Shown: positions 25,370 through 35,200 of the stretch, in pieces
Layout of the letters: the number at the start of each line of letters is the position of its first letter
How positions within the stretch are numbered: the first letter of the stretch is position 1
From: JAFDZV01 sp035549015
GTDB taxonomy: Bacteria; Bacteroidota; Ignavibacteria; OLB7
Direction of reading: 5' to 3'
Length of the DNA stretch: 64,000 bases
Assembly: GCA_035549015.1 (NCBI GenBank)
Contig: DASZRW010000120.1
Coordinates: forward strand, 1-64,000
The notes under the pieces: generated by a model
Database searches by the model: none
Told to the model about the DNA's origin: nothing
The model's input: only the letters and a program-made list of their open reading frames with translations
Translations under genes and position numbers: made by a program

Positions 25370-26236
25370 TCAGCCGGGCCTAGGCGGCTTCTTCGCGAAC
25401 GCGTAGGAGCGGGCACGAAGCTCCGCCGTGATCGCCTGATCCGAGCCGAGCGCGAGAAGCTGGTCCGCGCTCACCGGTTCTCCGATGGAGATGCCGATGG
25501 TGCGCCCGCGTTTGTTCAGGATCTCGCGCGCAAGCAGGAGCGTGGAGAGTTTCGGAAGGACGTAGCCGATCGCCCTGAACAGCAGGCTGTTCCCCCCGTG
25601 AACGAATGTGGGGACAACCGTGGGCCTGCATCGGCGCACAAGCCCGGCGAGAAGGGGATACCAGACGGGATCGAGGACCATTCCCTCGCGAAACGAATAC
25701 TGCGATATGGCGCCTGCCGGAAAGAGCACGAGCGTGCCGCCGGCTTCCAGCCAGCGAACCGTGTCCGCCATGGGGCGGAGGTTGGCGCGCCTGGCATCCG
25801 GCCCGTTCACCGCATCCACGAAGATGAACTCGCTCTGCAGTTCCGGCACGACGCGAAGCTGATAGGCTGCCATGGTGCGGGTGTCCGGGCGTTCTGCGTG
25901 CACAATCTCGTGGAGTATCATTCCCTCCGCGGCCCCGAACGGATGGTTCGCGATCACGATGGTCCCGCCGGTTCGCGGGATGGATGCGGGCGTACCGTGC
26001 GCAACAGTCCACGCGATACCGAAGCGTTTCAGCAGGCGCGCCATGAATCGTTCCTCGCCGGTCGCGCCGCTGCGGCGCTCTGCCTCCACCGTCCGCAGCA
26101 CGCGTGCAACGCCGGTGGCGCGCAGCACCGCCGTGCGAAGAGCGCGCTTCCACCGGCCTGCCGATGCATCCGGAAGGAGAAGATCGGCCGTTGTGCCGGA
26201 GGGGTGCGGTTTCGCTCTGAGATGTTGTGTGCGCAT
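25370..26236 (-). CDS. Lysophospholipid acyltransferase-family protein (PlsC/hemolysin-like)
   Basis: The ATG at 26236 gives 288 aa; a longer frame begins inside the dispersed repeat and is rejected. Residues about 85-105 contain 'GGTIVIANHPFGAAEG', the NHx(4)D/E-type acyl-acceptor motif in its NHPFG..EG form. Further on are 'FVDAVNGPDARRANL' and 'GGTLVLFPAGAISQ', matching the second and third conserved blocks of glycerolipid acyltransferases. It probably transfers an acyl chain to a lysolipid or amino-acid lipid at the inner membrane. It is upstream of and close to the pYEATS gene on the same strand, so the two may share a transcript. The physiological acceptor cannot be named. Confidence 0.88.
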   Translation of the reverse strand: MRTQHLRAKPHPSGTTADLLLPDASAGRWKRALRTAVLRATGVARVLRTVEAERRSGATGEERFMARLLKRFGIAWTVAHGTPASIPRTGGTIVIANHPFGAAEGMILHEIVHAERPDTRTMAAYQLRVVPELQSEFIFVDAVNGPDARRANLRPMADTVRWLEAGGTLVLFPAGAISQYSFREGMVLDPVWYPLLAGLVRRCRPTVVPTFVHGGNSLLFRAIGYVLPKLSTLLLAREILNKRGRTIGISIGEPVSADQLLALGSDQAITAELRARSYAFAKKPPRPG

Positions 26237-26252
26237 GAGGATTGCGGAAGAT

Positions 26253-26345
26253 ACCGCGAAGGACACAAAGGCGCACAGAGGAGAGAGCCGCCGGCTACAC
26301 CGCCGGCTCCTCCGCGTTCCTTTGCGTCCTTTGCGGTGTGCTCTT
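26253..26345. repeat. Dispersed 'cctttgcggt' palindromic repeat, copy B
   Basis: The left arm accgcgaaggacacaaaggc (from 26253) and right arm gcgttcctttgcgtcctttg (26314-26333) are imperfect inverted repeats. A second inverted repeat (gccgccggc / cgccggc) lies between them. It fills most of the gap between the glycosyltransferase and acyltransferase genes. Confidence 0.7.
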
Positions 26346-26346
26346 C

Positions 26347-29300
26347 TCAGAGAGCAATCCCCGGCGTCCGGAAGATGGCCTCCCACTCGCGTGCGCGATT
26401 GTGCCAGGTCTGTTCAGCAGCCCAGGCGCGCGCGCGCGCGCGCATCGCCTCCTTCGCCCCGGGATCGCGCAGCAGCACCAGCAGGCGGCGCACCGCCTCC
26501 GCTGCGAACTCCGCCGATCGCGCATCGCCGCCAAGCAGTATCCCCCGATCCGCAACGGTGCTCGAGAGCCCGGCGAGATCGGTACAGACGCAGAGTGTGC
26601 CGGCCATCTGTGCCTCCAGAGCCGTGATGCAGTAGGTCTCGGTGAAGTTGGTGGGATAGAACCAGACATCGCTGCGGAGATACTCTTCGGCCAGCCGATC
26701 CTGCCCGACACGCCCGTGATAGAACACACCCGGCTGATTCATGCGCGCGTGGATCAGGTTGCGCAGCGCGCGTGCGCCTGCATCCTGCGACATCTCGATC
26801 GCCTTGTCCCAGTTGTCGAAGCCGTAGAACACGTGCAGCTCGGCATCCGGCAGCAGCTCCCGGATGAGGGGGAAGATGCCCAGCAGCGTATCCAGTCCGC
26901 GATCGGGACTGGAGGAATAGATGAAGCGATTCGCGCGCCGCTCCACATGCCGTTCGAAGCGCTCCGGATCGATGCCGTTGCCGGTGAGAATCAGCCTGTC
27001 CGCCGGCACGCCGTGGATGGAGCAGAAGTTCTCGATATGCCACGGGCTCAGGCAGAAGATGCCGTCCAGCCGCTGGTAGAAGAACGGGACCAGGTCGCGC
27101 TCGCCGAGATCCGTTCCCATTGCGTAGATGTCGTGCACCCAGAGGTAGAGCTTCTTCACGCGCAGCGGATTCTGCAGCACGAACATGTATCGCGATACGA
27201 TCATGACGTCGATCACGTGCGCATCGATGAAGCGTTCGAATCGAGCGTAGTCCATGTATTCCACGCCGTTGTACCGCCCCTCCATTCCATCGCAGCTGCT
27301 GAACACCACCACGCGATAGCCCAGTTCGGCGAACTCCTCCGCCATGCGCGCGGCCGCGGTCTCCGATCCGCCGATGCCGGCGGAGCCGATCGCTGCGGAC
27401 GTCCAGGGTTCGTACGACGATCCCGTGTGGATCACCAGCAGCGGGCGATCGTGCTTCAGCGCCGCCCGCTCCATGTTGGAGCGATCCTCCGCGCGGAAGG
27501 CCTCCGGCATCTCCAACTCGCGTGCGGCACGGCTGGTGCCGCCGAAGTGGAACACGAAGCTCCGTTCGGTGACCGCGCACTCGAAGCCCATCTTCCGCGC
27601 GCGCAGGCAGTAGTCCAGATCCTCCGACCCGTTCACGAACTCCTCGTCCAGCAGACCGGTCATGCGGATCACATCGCGCCGGACGAGCGTGCAGTAGAAC
27701 GCCACCCAGTCCCGGCGGAAGACCCGGTCGCGCTCCATGTGCGCGGTGTAGATCCGTTCCGGGGCGATGCCGGGTTCATCCACCCAGCGCAACTGCAGCG
27801 TCCCCTCGAACAGCCTGTTCATGCCGGGGAGCAGCTCCATGCCGTCAACCTCCATGTGGTAGTCGTGCAGCCAGCCCTTGTCGCAGTTCGAGAGGGGGTT
27901 CACGATGCCCACGTTTCCGCTGGCCTCCGCGATCATCGCTTCCAGCCAGCCATGCGACACGATCACGTCGTCGTTGAGGATCACGACGAACGGGGAGGAG
28001 CCTGCCCGGATTCCCAGGTTCACCGCCTCCGAGAAGTTGAGCCGCCGTTCGGACTCGATCACCAGCACGGACTCCGGCAGCCCTGCCGTCTGCCGCGGCC
28101 CGCCGCTGTTCACCACGATGATGCGGTGCGGATGTTCCGTGCAGGCGGTGATGCTCCGCACGCAGGCTAGCAGATACTCCGGGTTGGCGCAGGTGGGGAT
28201 CACGATGTCGGCGGAGGTGTCCGGTACCGGCTTGTGCGCCAGCACTTCCACGGACGGGGTGGAGTAGCCGTCGTAGTTGCTGCTTGCATCCACCACGAAC
28301 CCGATCCGCTCCATCTCGCTCACCAGCTCCTCGCGTGTGAATCCGGTGTGGTGAATCTGTCCCTCCATCGGCTCGTCGCCCAGCGAACGCTGGATCCCAT
28401 AGATCGTATAGCGATACCAGTCCCGCTCCTCCTGCGTCGTGGCGGCGAGAAAGGCACGGCAGCACTCGCCGAGATCCGGCAGCTTCAGCAGAACCGTTCC
28501 CCCCGGCTTCAGCACGCGATACCATTCGCGCAGCGCCGTGCGCGCGCTTTCGTGATACAGATGCTCCAGCGCATGCTCGCTGTGGATTGCATCCACCGTC
28601 TCGTCGTCGTACGGAATATCGTCCAGCGAGAACGTCTCGTCCACCTCACGGCCCGGATACTTGTCGCAGTTGCGGTAGTCCAGATAGCGCTTGTTGCCGC
28701 TTCCGAGATTCAGCTTCACGGTTCCGGTTGGATGTGCCCGCTGTGTGCCGCGCTGCCGTTGGAGCACGGCGGTGAAGTAGTCGCGGTTGGCGAGCAGGTT
28801 CCTGTCGTTCGGCATCATGGCCAGGGCGTGCTCGTTGTACTCGTTCGCCGTCAGGGGATCCCCCAGCCGGTCGTGGCTGATGCAGATCTGTACCAGCGGC
28901 CCCACGCCGTAGGTGTAGGAATCGAGCGGGCTCAGAACGTCGGGCGCCGGACGCAGGCAGAGCTCGTACCAGAAGATCGCCTCCTCGTAATCCTCCTCGT
29001 CGAACGCGATCGATCCCAGAATGAAGTGCGGCTCGGCCCACCGGTTGTCCATGGCCCGTGCCAGCTTCGCCTCGGCGCGGGCCAGCGAGCGGTACTCCTT
29101 GGCCTTCGGCGGATCCTTGCGCGAGAGATTGTAGTATCCCTTGGCGATTCGCTGCTGGGCGCCGATCCTGTCCTCGATCCATCCGTCCGGCATCGCCAGG
29201 AACCGCCTGAACTCCGCGATCGCCGGCTCCTCACGTCCGGCGTCCAGATACTCCTTGCCGAGATAGTAGCAGATGCGTGCGTCGTTGCGATACCGGTCGC

Positions 29301-29862
29301 CGGCAACGGCCTTCTCCAGGATGCGGAGATTCCGATTCTCGTCCGCTGCGGCGCCTGCGTGCGTGCGCCTGTGCGTGATGGTGATGTCCACGCGCTCCGA
29401 CGTGTTGGCCGTGCTCGTGATCATGCACTCGTGTATCGGATACTGCCACTCGATGCCGGCCTCCCGCCGTACGATCCGCTCCCGATAGAGCGTGCAGAGC
29501 GTATTGCCGGCGGCATCCTGCGAGTAGTCGTACAGGAGCATGTAGACATCCTTGTGGAGCCGCTCCTTCAATTCGAGCAGTCGCTCCAGTTCCGATGGGA
29601 GGAGCACATCATCCGCGTCCAGCCAGATGATGTAGGGTGAGGTTGCCTTGCTGAACGAATAGTTGCGAGCGGCGCCGAAGTCATCGATCCAGTCGAAGTG
29701 TTCGATCACCGCGCCGAACCCGCGCGCGATTGCAATGGTGTTGTCCGTAGAGCCCGTATCGACGATGATGATCTCGTCCACGAGGGGCTTCACCGAGGCG
29801 AGGCAGCGCGCAAGCACCTCCTCCTCGTTCTTTACGATCATGCACAAGCTGATGGCTGGCAT
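26347..29862 (-). CDS. Four-module glycosyltransferase / methyltransferase
   Basis: An 1171-aa cytoplasmic enzyme starting at ATG 29862. Module 1 (1-190) is a GT-A family 2 transferase, 'SLCMIVKNEEEVLARCL' and 'IIWLDADD' (the DxD metal site). Residues about 195-370 are TPR-like helices. Module 2 (about 380-545) is a class I SAM methyltransferase, 'KLNLGSGNKRYLDYRNCD' and 'EHALEHLYH'. Module 3 (about 548-800) is a second GT2, 'IVIPTCANPEYLLACVRSI' and 'VVILNDDVIVSHGW'. Module 4 (about 806-1165) is a GT4-type GT-B enzyme, 'SSSPDRGLDTLLGIFP' and 'TNFTETYCITALEAQMAG'. Such fusions modify surface glycans or glycoproteins. Its place beside the collagen/LysM cluster makes those proteins possible targets, which is inference. 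A CG-dinucleotide run near 26425-26441 encodes an Ala/Arg stretch in the C-terminus. Confidence 0.93.
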   Translation of the reverse strand: MPAISLCMIVKNEEEVLARCLASVKPLVDEIIIVDTGSTDNTIAIARGFGAVIEHFDWIDDFGAARNYSFSKATSPYIIWLDADDVLLPSELERLLELKERLHKDVYMLLYDYSQDAAGNTLCTLYRERIVRREAGIEWQYPIHECMITSTANTSERVDITITHRRTHAGAAADENRNLRILEKAVAGDRYRNDARICYYLGKEYLDAGREEPAIAEFRRFLAMPDGWIEDRIGAQQRIAKGYYNLSRKDPPKAKEYRSLARAEAKLARAMDNRWAEPHFILGSIAFDEEDYEEAIFWYELCLRPAPDVLSPLDSYTYGVGPLVQICISHDRLGDPLTANEYNEHALAMMPNDRNLLANRDYFTAVLQRQRGTQRAHPTGTVKLNLGSGNKRYLDYRNCDKYPGREVDETFSLDDIPYDDETVDAIHSEHALEHLYHESARTALREWYRVLKPGGTVLLKLPDLGECCRAFLAATTQEERDWYRYTIYGIQRSLGDEPMEGQIHHTGFTREELVSEMERIGFVVDASSNYDGYSTPSVEVLAHKPVPDTSADIVIPTCANPEYLLACVRSITACTEHPHRIIVVNSGGPRQTAGLPESVLVIESERRLNFSEAVNLGIRAGSSPFVVILNDDVIVSHGWLEAMIAEASGNVGIVNPLSNCDKGWLHDYHMEVDGMELLPGMNRLFEGTLQLRWVDEPGIAPERIYTAHMERDRVFRRDWVAFYCTLVRRDVIRMTGLLDEEFVNGSEDLDYCLRARKMGFECAVTERSFVFHFGGTSRAARELEMPEAFRAEDRSNMERAALKHDRPLLVIHTGSSYEPWTSAAIGSAGIGGSETAAARMAEEFAELGYRVVVFSSCDGMEGRYNGVEYMDYARFERFIDAHVIDVMIVSRYMFVLQNPLRVKKLYLWVHDIYAMGTDLGERDLVPFFYQRLDGIFCLSPWHIENFCSIHGVPADRLILTGNGIDPERFERHVERRANRFIYSSSPDRGLDTLLGIFPLIRELLPDAELHVFYGFDNWDKAIEMSQDAGARALRNLIHARMNQPGVFYHGRVGQDRLAEEYLRSDVWFYPTNFTETYCITALEAQMAGTLCVCTDLAGLSSTVADRGILLGGDARSAEFAAEAVRRLLVLLRDPGAKEAMRARARAWAAEQTWHNRAREWEAIFRTPGIAL

Positions 29863-30090
29863 CGTTCTGTTCTGGTCTGTGGTGGTTGGATATCGTATCC
29901 GCGCGATGCTTCCCGTGGGCGTGGATGGGCACAGCGTGCATTTGGTGATGCCGCGAAGGCTCCAACATCAGGTGGCCGCACGGCCTTGCGGCTGTGCAGG
30001 TACTCCGTTGTTGCCTGGAGCCGGTAATCGGAGCAGCCGATTTCCAGTTCGTGCTGTTCTAACGGTAAAAGCGAGCGTCGGTGGTTTCAG

Positions 30091-30122
30091 GCTTCACAGT
30101 GCGCCCGTGCGGCACGTGAAGC
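30091..30122. repeat. Inverted repeat in divergent promoter region
   Basis: gcttcac-a-gtgc and gcac-gtgaagc are inverted copies with one bulged base, around the loop gcccgtgcg. It lies next to the candidate minus-strand promoter and could be an operator or a small RNA hairpin. Confidence 0.35.
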
Positions 30123-30127
30123 AACGG

Positions 30128-30135
30128 CAAACATA
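30128..30135 (-). promoter_or_regulatory. Candidate FCB-type -7 element (TATGTTTG) for the glycosyltransferase gene
   Basis: On the minus strand the sequence reads cgTATGTTTGCCG, an exact TAnnTTTG match, 266 bp before the start at 29862. The -33 element is not clear. Confidence 0.4.
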
Positions 30136-30400
30136 CGATGCAGGGGTGAGTTATGCCAGAGGAGAGGAGTGGCCGGCCGGGGTGCGTTGGCCTTCGCGTT
30201 TTGGCCTTCGTGCGTTGGTCTTCGGTATGCCGTGAGCCCGACGCCCGGTGCCTGCGCCCCAATTTGCACGAGATGGTTAACTTGAAACGTCATTGGCAGG
30301 TGCGTGGCGTCAACACGCTGCTCACATCCAGGCCTTCGGCAGCAGAGCGGGCAACCCGCCTGCAATCCCTCCGGCAGCAACACTTCGAGCTTCCATCCGC

Positions 30401-31840
30401 ATGACCATCGAACGCTTCTACCTCGCCTGCCTGTCGCACGCATCCTACATCCTCTCCTCCGGTTCCGAGGCGGCCGTGATCGATCCTCAGCGTGACGTGA
30501 CCATCTATCTGGATTACCTGCAGGCGCATGGCCTCACCCTGAAGTATGTGGTGGAGACGCACCTGCATGCGGACTTCGTTTCCGGGCATCTGGAGCTGGC
30601 GCACCTTACCGGCGCGGAGGTGGTGATGGGATCGCATGCCGGGGCCACCTTCCCGCATCTCGCCGTTCGCGATGGCGATCTCCTGCCGCTGGGCACGGCC
30701 TGCCTGCGCGTGCTGGAGACGCCGGGGCATACTCCGGAGGGGATCACCATCGCGGCTACGGATGCCGCGACGCCGGATGAACCGGTTGCGCTCTTCACCG
30801 GCGACACACTCTTCGCCGGCGATGTCGGGCGGCCGGATCTCCTGGGCGGCTTCGGCATCACGAAGGAGGAGTTGGGCGGAATGCTGTACGATTCGCTGCA
30901 CGAGAAGATCCTGACGATGCCGGATGAAACACGGGTCTATCCAGCGCATGGTGCAGGCTCCAGCTGCGGCAAGGCATTGCGCGACGTGGAGTTCACCACG
31001 CTCGGTGCCGAGAGGCTCGGCAATTACGCGCTGCAGCCGATGAGTCGCCAGGAGTTCATCCATGCGATCACGGAGGGGCAGCCGGAGGCGCCGGCATACT
31101 TCGCCAGCGACGCGATGATCAACCGTGCCGGCGCGCCGGCGCTGGGGAATGTGATGGATCGCGTGCGGCCGCTCGATCCCGCGGAGTTCCGTTCGGAGAT
31201 GGGGTGGGGGGCCGTGCTTCTGGACACACGCGGCGCCGATGATTTCGCCGCGGGGCATGTACCGGGCGCCTACAACATCGGCCTGGACGGGCAGTTCGCC
31301 ACCTGGGTGGGGACGCTTCTGCCGATCCACGAGCCGCTGGTGATCGTTGCCGATCATGGCCGCGAGGCGGAGTCCGTGATGCGCTGCGCCCGCGTGGGCT
31401 ACGACAACATCGTCGGCTTTCTGGCCGGCGGAATGGAGGCGTGGAGCGCGTCCGGCGGGGCGGTGCAGACGTTCGACAGGATAAGCCCGGCGGAGCTCGC
31501 TGCGGAGATGTCGTCGAACCATCCGCCCATCGTGATCGATGTTCGCCGCGAGGCCGAACGCGAGGCCAAGCACATTCCCGGAACCACATTCGTCACGCTG
31601 AGCCAGCTCGAGAACTTCGTCACCTCGATCGTTGCGGACGGTCGTCCGGTGGTTGTGCACTGCGCAGCCGGATATCGTTCGGCGATGGCAGTCTCCATTC
31701 TCGAGCATGGCGGCGTCGCCAGCGTTCGCGATCTCGCCGGCGGCCTTGCCGCATGGGAGAGTGCGGGGCAGCCCGTTGATTACCATCCACCACAAAGCCT
31801 TCTCGATTCCTCTGAAGTAGCCCTCGAACCAGTGGGCTGA
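30401..31840 (+). CDS. MBL-fold persulfide dioxygenase-like protein with two rhodanese domains
   Basis: ATG 30401, 479 aa. Residues 1-245 are a glyoxalase II/ETHE1-type metallo-hydrolase with 'THLHADFVSGH' near 52-62, 'TPGHTPEGI', 'FTGDTLFAGDVGRPD' and 'VYPAHGAGSSCG'. A first rhodanese domain (about 253-350) has lost the catalytic Cys ('VIVADHGREAES' in its place). The second (about 360-470) keeps it in 'VVHCAAGYRS' near 419. Proteins of this layout oxidise or relay persulfide sulfur, converting glutathione, bacillithiol or coenzyme A persulfides to sulfite and thiosulfate in the cytoplasm. The gene has its own promoter region. No sulfide:quinone reductase is beside it. Confidence 0.92.
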   Translation: MTIERFYLACLSHASYILSSGSEAAVIDPQRDVTIYLDYLQAHGLTLKYVVETHLHADFVSGHLELAHLTGAEVVMGSHAGATFPHLAVRDGDLLPLGTACLRVLETPGHTPEGITIAATDAATPDEPVALFTGDTLFAGDVGRPDLLGGFGITKEELGGMLYDSLHEKILTMPDETRVYPAHGAGSSCGKALRDVEFTTLGAERLGNYALQPMSRQEFIHAITEGQPEAPAYFASDAMINRAGAPALGNVMDRVRPLDPAEFRSEMGWGAVLLDTRGADDFAAGHVPGAYNIGLDGQFATWVGTLLPIHEPLVIVADHGREAESVMRCARVGYDNIVGFLAGGMEAWSASGGAVQTFDRISPAELAAEMSSNHPPIVIDVRREAEREAKHIPGTTFVTLSQLENFVTSIVADGRPVVVHCAAGYRSAMAVSILEHGGVASVRDLAGGLAAWESAGQPVDYHPPQSLLDSSEVALEPVG

Positions 31841-32266
31841 GTTTCTCGAAAATCGATTTCCCGTGTTGATATCCGGGAAATGTTATCGTTATTTTACTTC
31901 CATGAAGTTCAGTGATCATGGAAGTACATGCACTGCACACGCTTCTCTTCTCGGCGGTTGCGATCTGCCATCGCAGGCGTCCGGGGAGCTTATCACCCCT
32001 CCCTCACGATACCCACAGTCTGTCGCCAAGAGAACAGGACCCCCCGACACAACCACATGACCATACGGCGCGGCATGCCGGTGATGGGCGAAATCTCCGT
32101 ATGCCGCATCTCGTGTTGCGATACTTCGTGCGTCGGGCGACCCCGCGAAGTGTGGTTGTCGGGTCCTTGGATAAGCGGAACTCATCATGGTGTTCCCGTC
32201 AGCGCCGGCTCGATGCAGGCGCCGGATCGGGAGCCGCGTTCCGCACACTACTTATAGGAGATCAGT
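31841..32266. other. Leader and promoter region of the SusC/SusD operon
   Basis: A 426-bp spacer with a candidate promoter and perfect inverted repeat near its left end (31866-31926). The remaining 340 bp would be a long leader before the Shine-Dalgarno sequence at 32256. Open frames in it look non-coding. Confidence 0.5.
31866..31926 (+). promoter_or_regulatory. Candidate promoter with 11-bp operator-like palindrome
   Basis: TTG (31866-31868) is 21 bp from TATTTTAC (31890-31897), close to the FCB -33/-7 arrangement; the alternative sigma70 reading is TTGATA-17-TTATTT. Immediately downstream, tacttccatga (31895-31905) and tcatggaagta (31916-31926) are a perfect inverted repeat with a 10-bp spacer, placed over the likely start of transcription. 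Confidence 0.45.
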
Positions 32267-35200
32267 ATGGGCATCTCAACAACCACATGCGGTTCGGCAT
32301 GGATGGGAAGCACCCACCATGCCCGCACTCGAGCAAGGAAGGGCGCCAGGGGGTGGCTCCCGATTCTGCTCCTCTTCTGCGCGACCGGGCTCGTTGCCCA
32401 GGAAGAACAGAAGATCACCGGTACGGTAACCGATGCAACGTCCCACAATCCGATCGCCGGCGCCACAGTGATTCTCACCGGAACCAACTTCGGTGCCGTG
32501 GCAGATCGCAACGGTAAGTTCACCATCAATCGCGTCCCCGTCGGCTCGTATACAGTGGAAGCCCGGGCCGTTGGCTTCACCCGTGTCTCCAAGAAGACGA
32601 GTGTGGCCGCCGGGCAGACCGCCACCGTCAATTTCGAACTCGCATCGGCTCCACTGCAGCAGAACGAGATCGTGGTGCTGGGCCTCAGCGGCGAGACCGA
32701 TCGCAAGAAGCTCGGCAATGTGATCGGATCGGTCGAGGGCACCGAGGTGGCGCATGCCGTGACGCCGAACGCCATCGATGCAATCTCCGGCCGCGTGACG
32801 GGCGTGCAGGTGACGCGAACGAACGGCGTTCCGGGCGCGGGGACCTATATCACCATCCGTGGACGCAAGACCATCTCCGGCGGCTCCGAGCCGCTCTACG
32901 TCGTGGACGGGACCATCATCGACAACTCGTCGGTGAAGGGGTCGGACTTCCAGGGCGGAAATGTTCAGATGGCGAATCGCGCCGTGGACATCAATCCGTC
33001 GGACATCGAGTCCATCGAGATTCTCAAGGGCGCGTCCGCAGCCGCGATCTACGGATCGCGCGCCGCAAACGGCGTGGTGATCATCACTACCAAGCGCGGC
33101 CGGGCCCGCGGCGACAAGCTCGCAACTGTTACGCTCAGCAGCTCCGTGCAGACCGACAACAAGGTCGGCTCCATTCCGCTGCAGACCATCTACGGCCAGA
33201 CGACACCATACCAGCCGGGTGCGAACGGGGAGAACGGAACGCCCGGCAGCTCCAGCTCGTGGGGGGCGAAGCTTGACCCCTCGGTTCCCACCTACCAGCA
33301 CGACCAGGATGTGTTCCGCACCGGCGTCTCCGCGGAGAACACCCTGACGGTATCCGGCGCGGCCGGGCCGATCAACTACCTGGCCACGGGCACATGGACG
33401 GACATGCAGGGATTCGTTGTCGGCTCGTCGCTCGACCGCCGCAGCGTGCGCTTCAACCTCGGCGCGGAGATCATGCCGAAGGTCTATATCCAGAGCAACA
33501 GCAACTACATCTCGATTGCGAACGATCTGCCGCAGAACGGAAGCAACACCTCCGGCATTCTGCTCGGCTCGCTCAGAACCCCCCCGGAGTTCGACAACAA
33601 GAACTATCTGGAGCCCGACGGCGTAACGCAGCGGCGCTTCGGCTTCTACGACAATCCGGTCTGGACGGAGAACAACAACACGTTCACCACGGACATCAAC
33701 CGATTCATTCACAGTTCCTCCGTGGACTGGAGCCCGCTGGACTGGTTGAGTGTGAACGGCCGCATTGGCCTGGATCGCTACGATCACTTCAACGTGAAGC
33801 GCCTTGCAGTGCAGAGCGCCGGTTCGGCGAACCGCGAGGGAGAGGTGGATCAGTTCCGCGCAACCATGAGCACGGTGAACGCGGACCTGAGCATCAACGC
33901 CAACAAGCAGCTCACGGACAACTTCGGGTTGAACGTTACGCTGGGAAGCCAGACCATCTGGGAGAACTCCACGGAGACGGACGGCAGCTCGAGCTCGACC
34001 CTTCCGTTCTTCGACGAGATTCAGGCGGGCTCCGCTCGCGATGCCTCGTCGTCCGAGTCGCACGCGAAGACGATCGGCCTGTTCGCGCAGGTCACCGGAA
34101 CGCTCAACAACCGTCTGAGCCTTACGCTTGCGATGCGTCGTGACGGCAGCTCCACGTTCGGCGTCTCGGAGAAGTATCACTACTATCCGAAGGTGAGCGC
34201 GGCCTACACGATCTCCGACGAGCCGTTCATGGAGAGCTCCAGGGATCTGCTCAGCAACCTTCGCCTGCGGGGCTCCTACGGCGAGGCCGGTTCGCCCACG
34301 CTCCCCGGCGCGTATGCCACCAACTTCCTCTACGGTACGTATGGATTCCCCGATCCGTGGGACCGTCCCACATCGGCCGGCCGTGACGGATTCATCGGCA
34401 TCCGCCAGAGCTCCAGCTCGCCGCAGGAATACGTGGTTGCCGGCAACGACAATATCTCGCCGGAGCTGAGCAAGGAGGTGGAGGCAGGGCTCGATCTGGG
34501 ATTGTTCGACAACCGGATCGGCCTGGAGTTCACCTACTACAAGCAGAACATTCAGGATCTGATCCTCTACGTTCCAGTGCCCGGCTCCTCCGGCTACGAC
34601 CAGCAGCTTCGCAATGCCGGCAAGATGGAGAACTCCGGCATCGAGCTCGGCCTCACCTTCGTGCCGTTGAACACTGCCGATGTCACGTGGCACTCCACGG
34701 TGAACTACAGTACGTACAAGAACACCGTCACGGAGTTGGCGATCAAGCCGGCCGGAGCTCCTGTCACCGGCACCGAGTTCATTCAGCTCGAGGGGGGCTT
34801 CACGGGCGTTACCAACGTTGCGATGGTTGGCCAGCCGCTGGGCGTGATGCGCGGTGTGGGCTGGCTTCGCGACATCAACGGCAACCGCGTCTATTCCGGC
34901 GACACCTACACCGACAAGAGTGGCAAGCAGCAGGTTGCGGAGGATTACTTCGGCAACGCCTACAAGGGGGCGCCGCTGATCGATCCCGAGCTGCAGATCA
35001 TCGGCGATCCGAATCCCGGCTACACCTTCTCCTGGAACAACGAGTTCACGCTCTTCAAGGACTTCAGCATCGGCTTCCTGATCGATGCCTCGATCGGACA
35101 GAAGGTGTGGAACGGAACACGCGGCGCACTCTACAACTTCGGCACGCACGGCGACACCAAGGATCGCGACGATCCCTGGTTCAACGACCGCGGCGAGGCC

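Larger units (their letters stand above)
29863..30400. other. Divergent intergenic region
   Basis: A 538-bp spacer between the minus-strand glycosyltransferase and the plus-strand MBL-rhodanese gene. It contains a minus-strand TATGTTTGCCG element (30125-30135) and an interrupted inverted repeat at 30091-30122. I see no gene in it. Confidence 0.55.

Noticed and set aside
26236..26386. 50-residue N-terminal extension of the acyltransferase
   Set aside because: The extension is a translation of the dispersed palindromic repeat and would overlap the neighbouring gene; ATG 26236 is a better start.
26425..26441. CG-dinucleotide run as a regulatory or Z-DNA element
   Set aside because: It lies inside the glycosyltransferase coding frame and is explained by Ala/Arg codons in GC-rich DNA.
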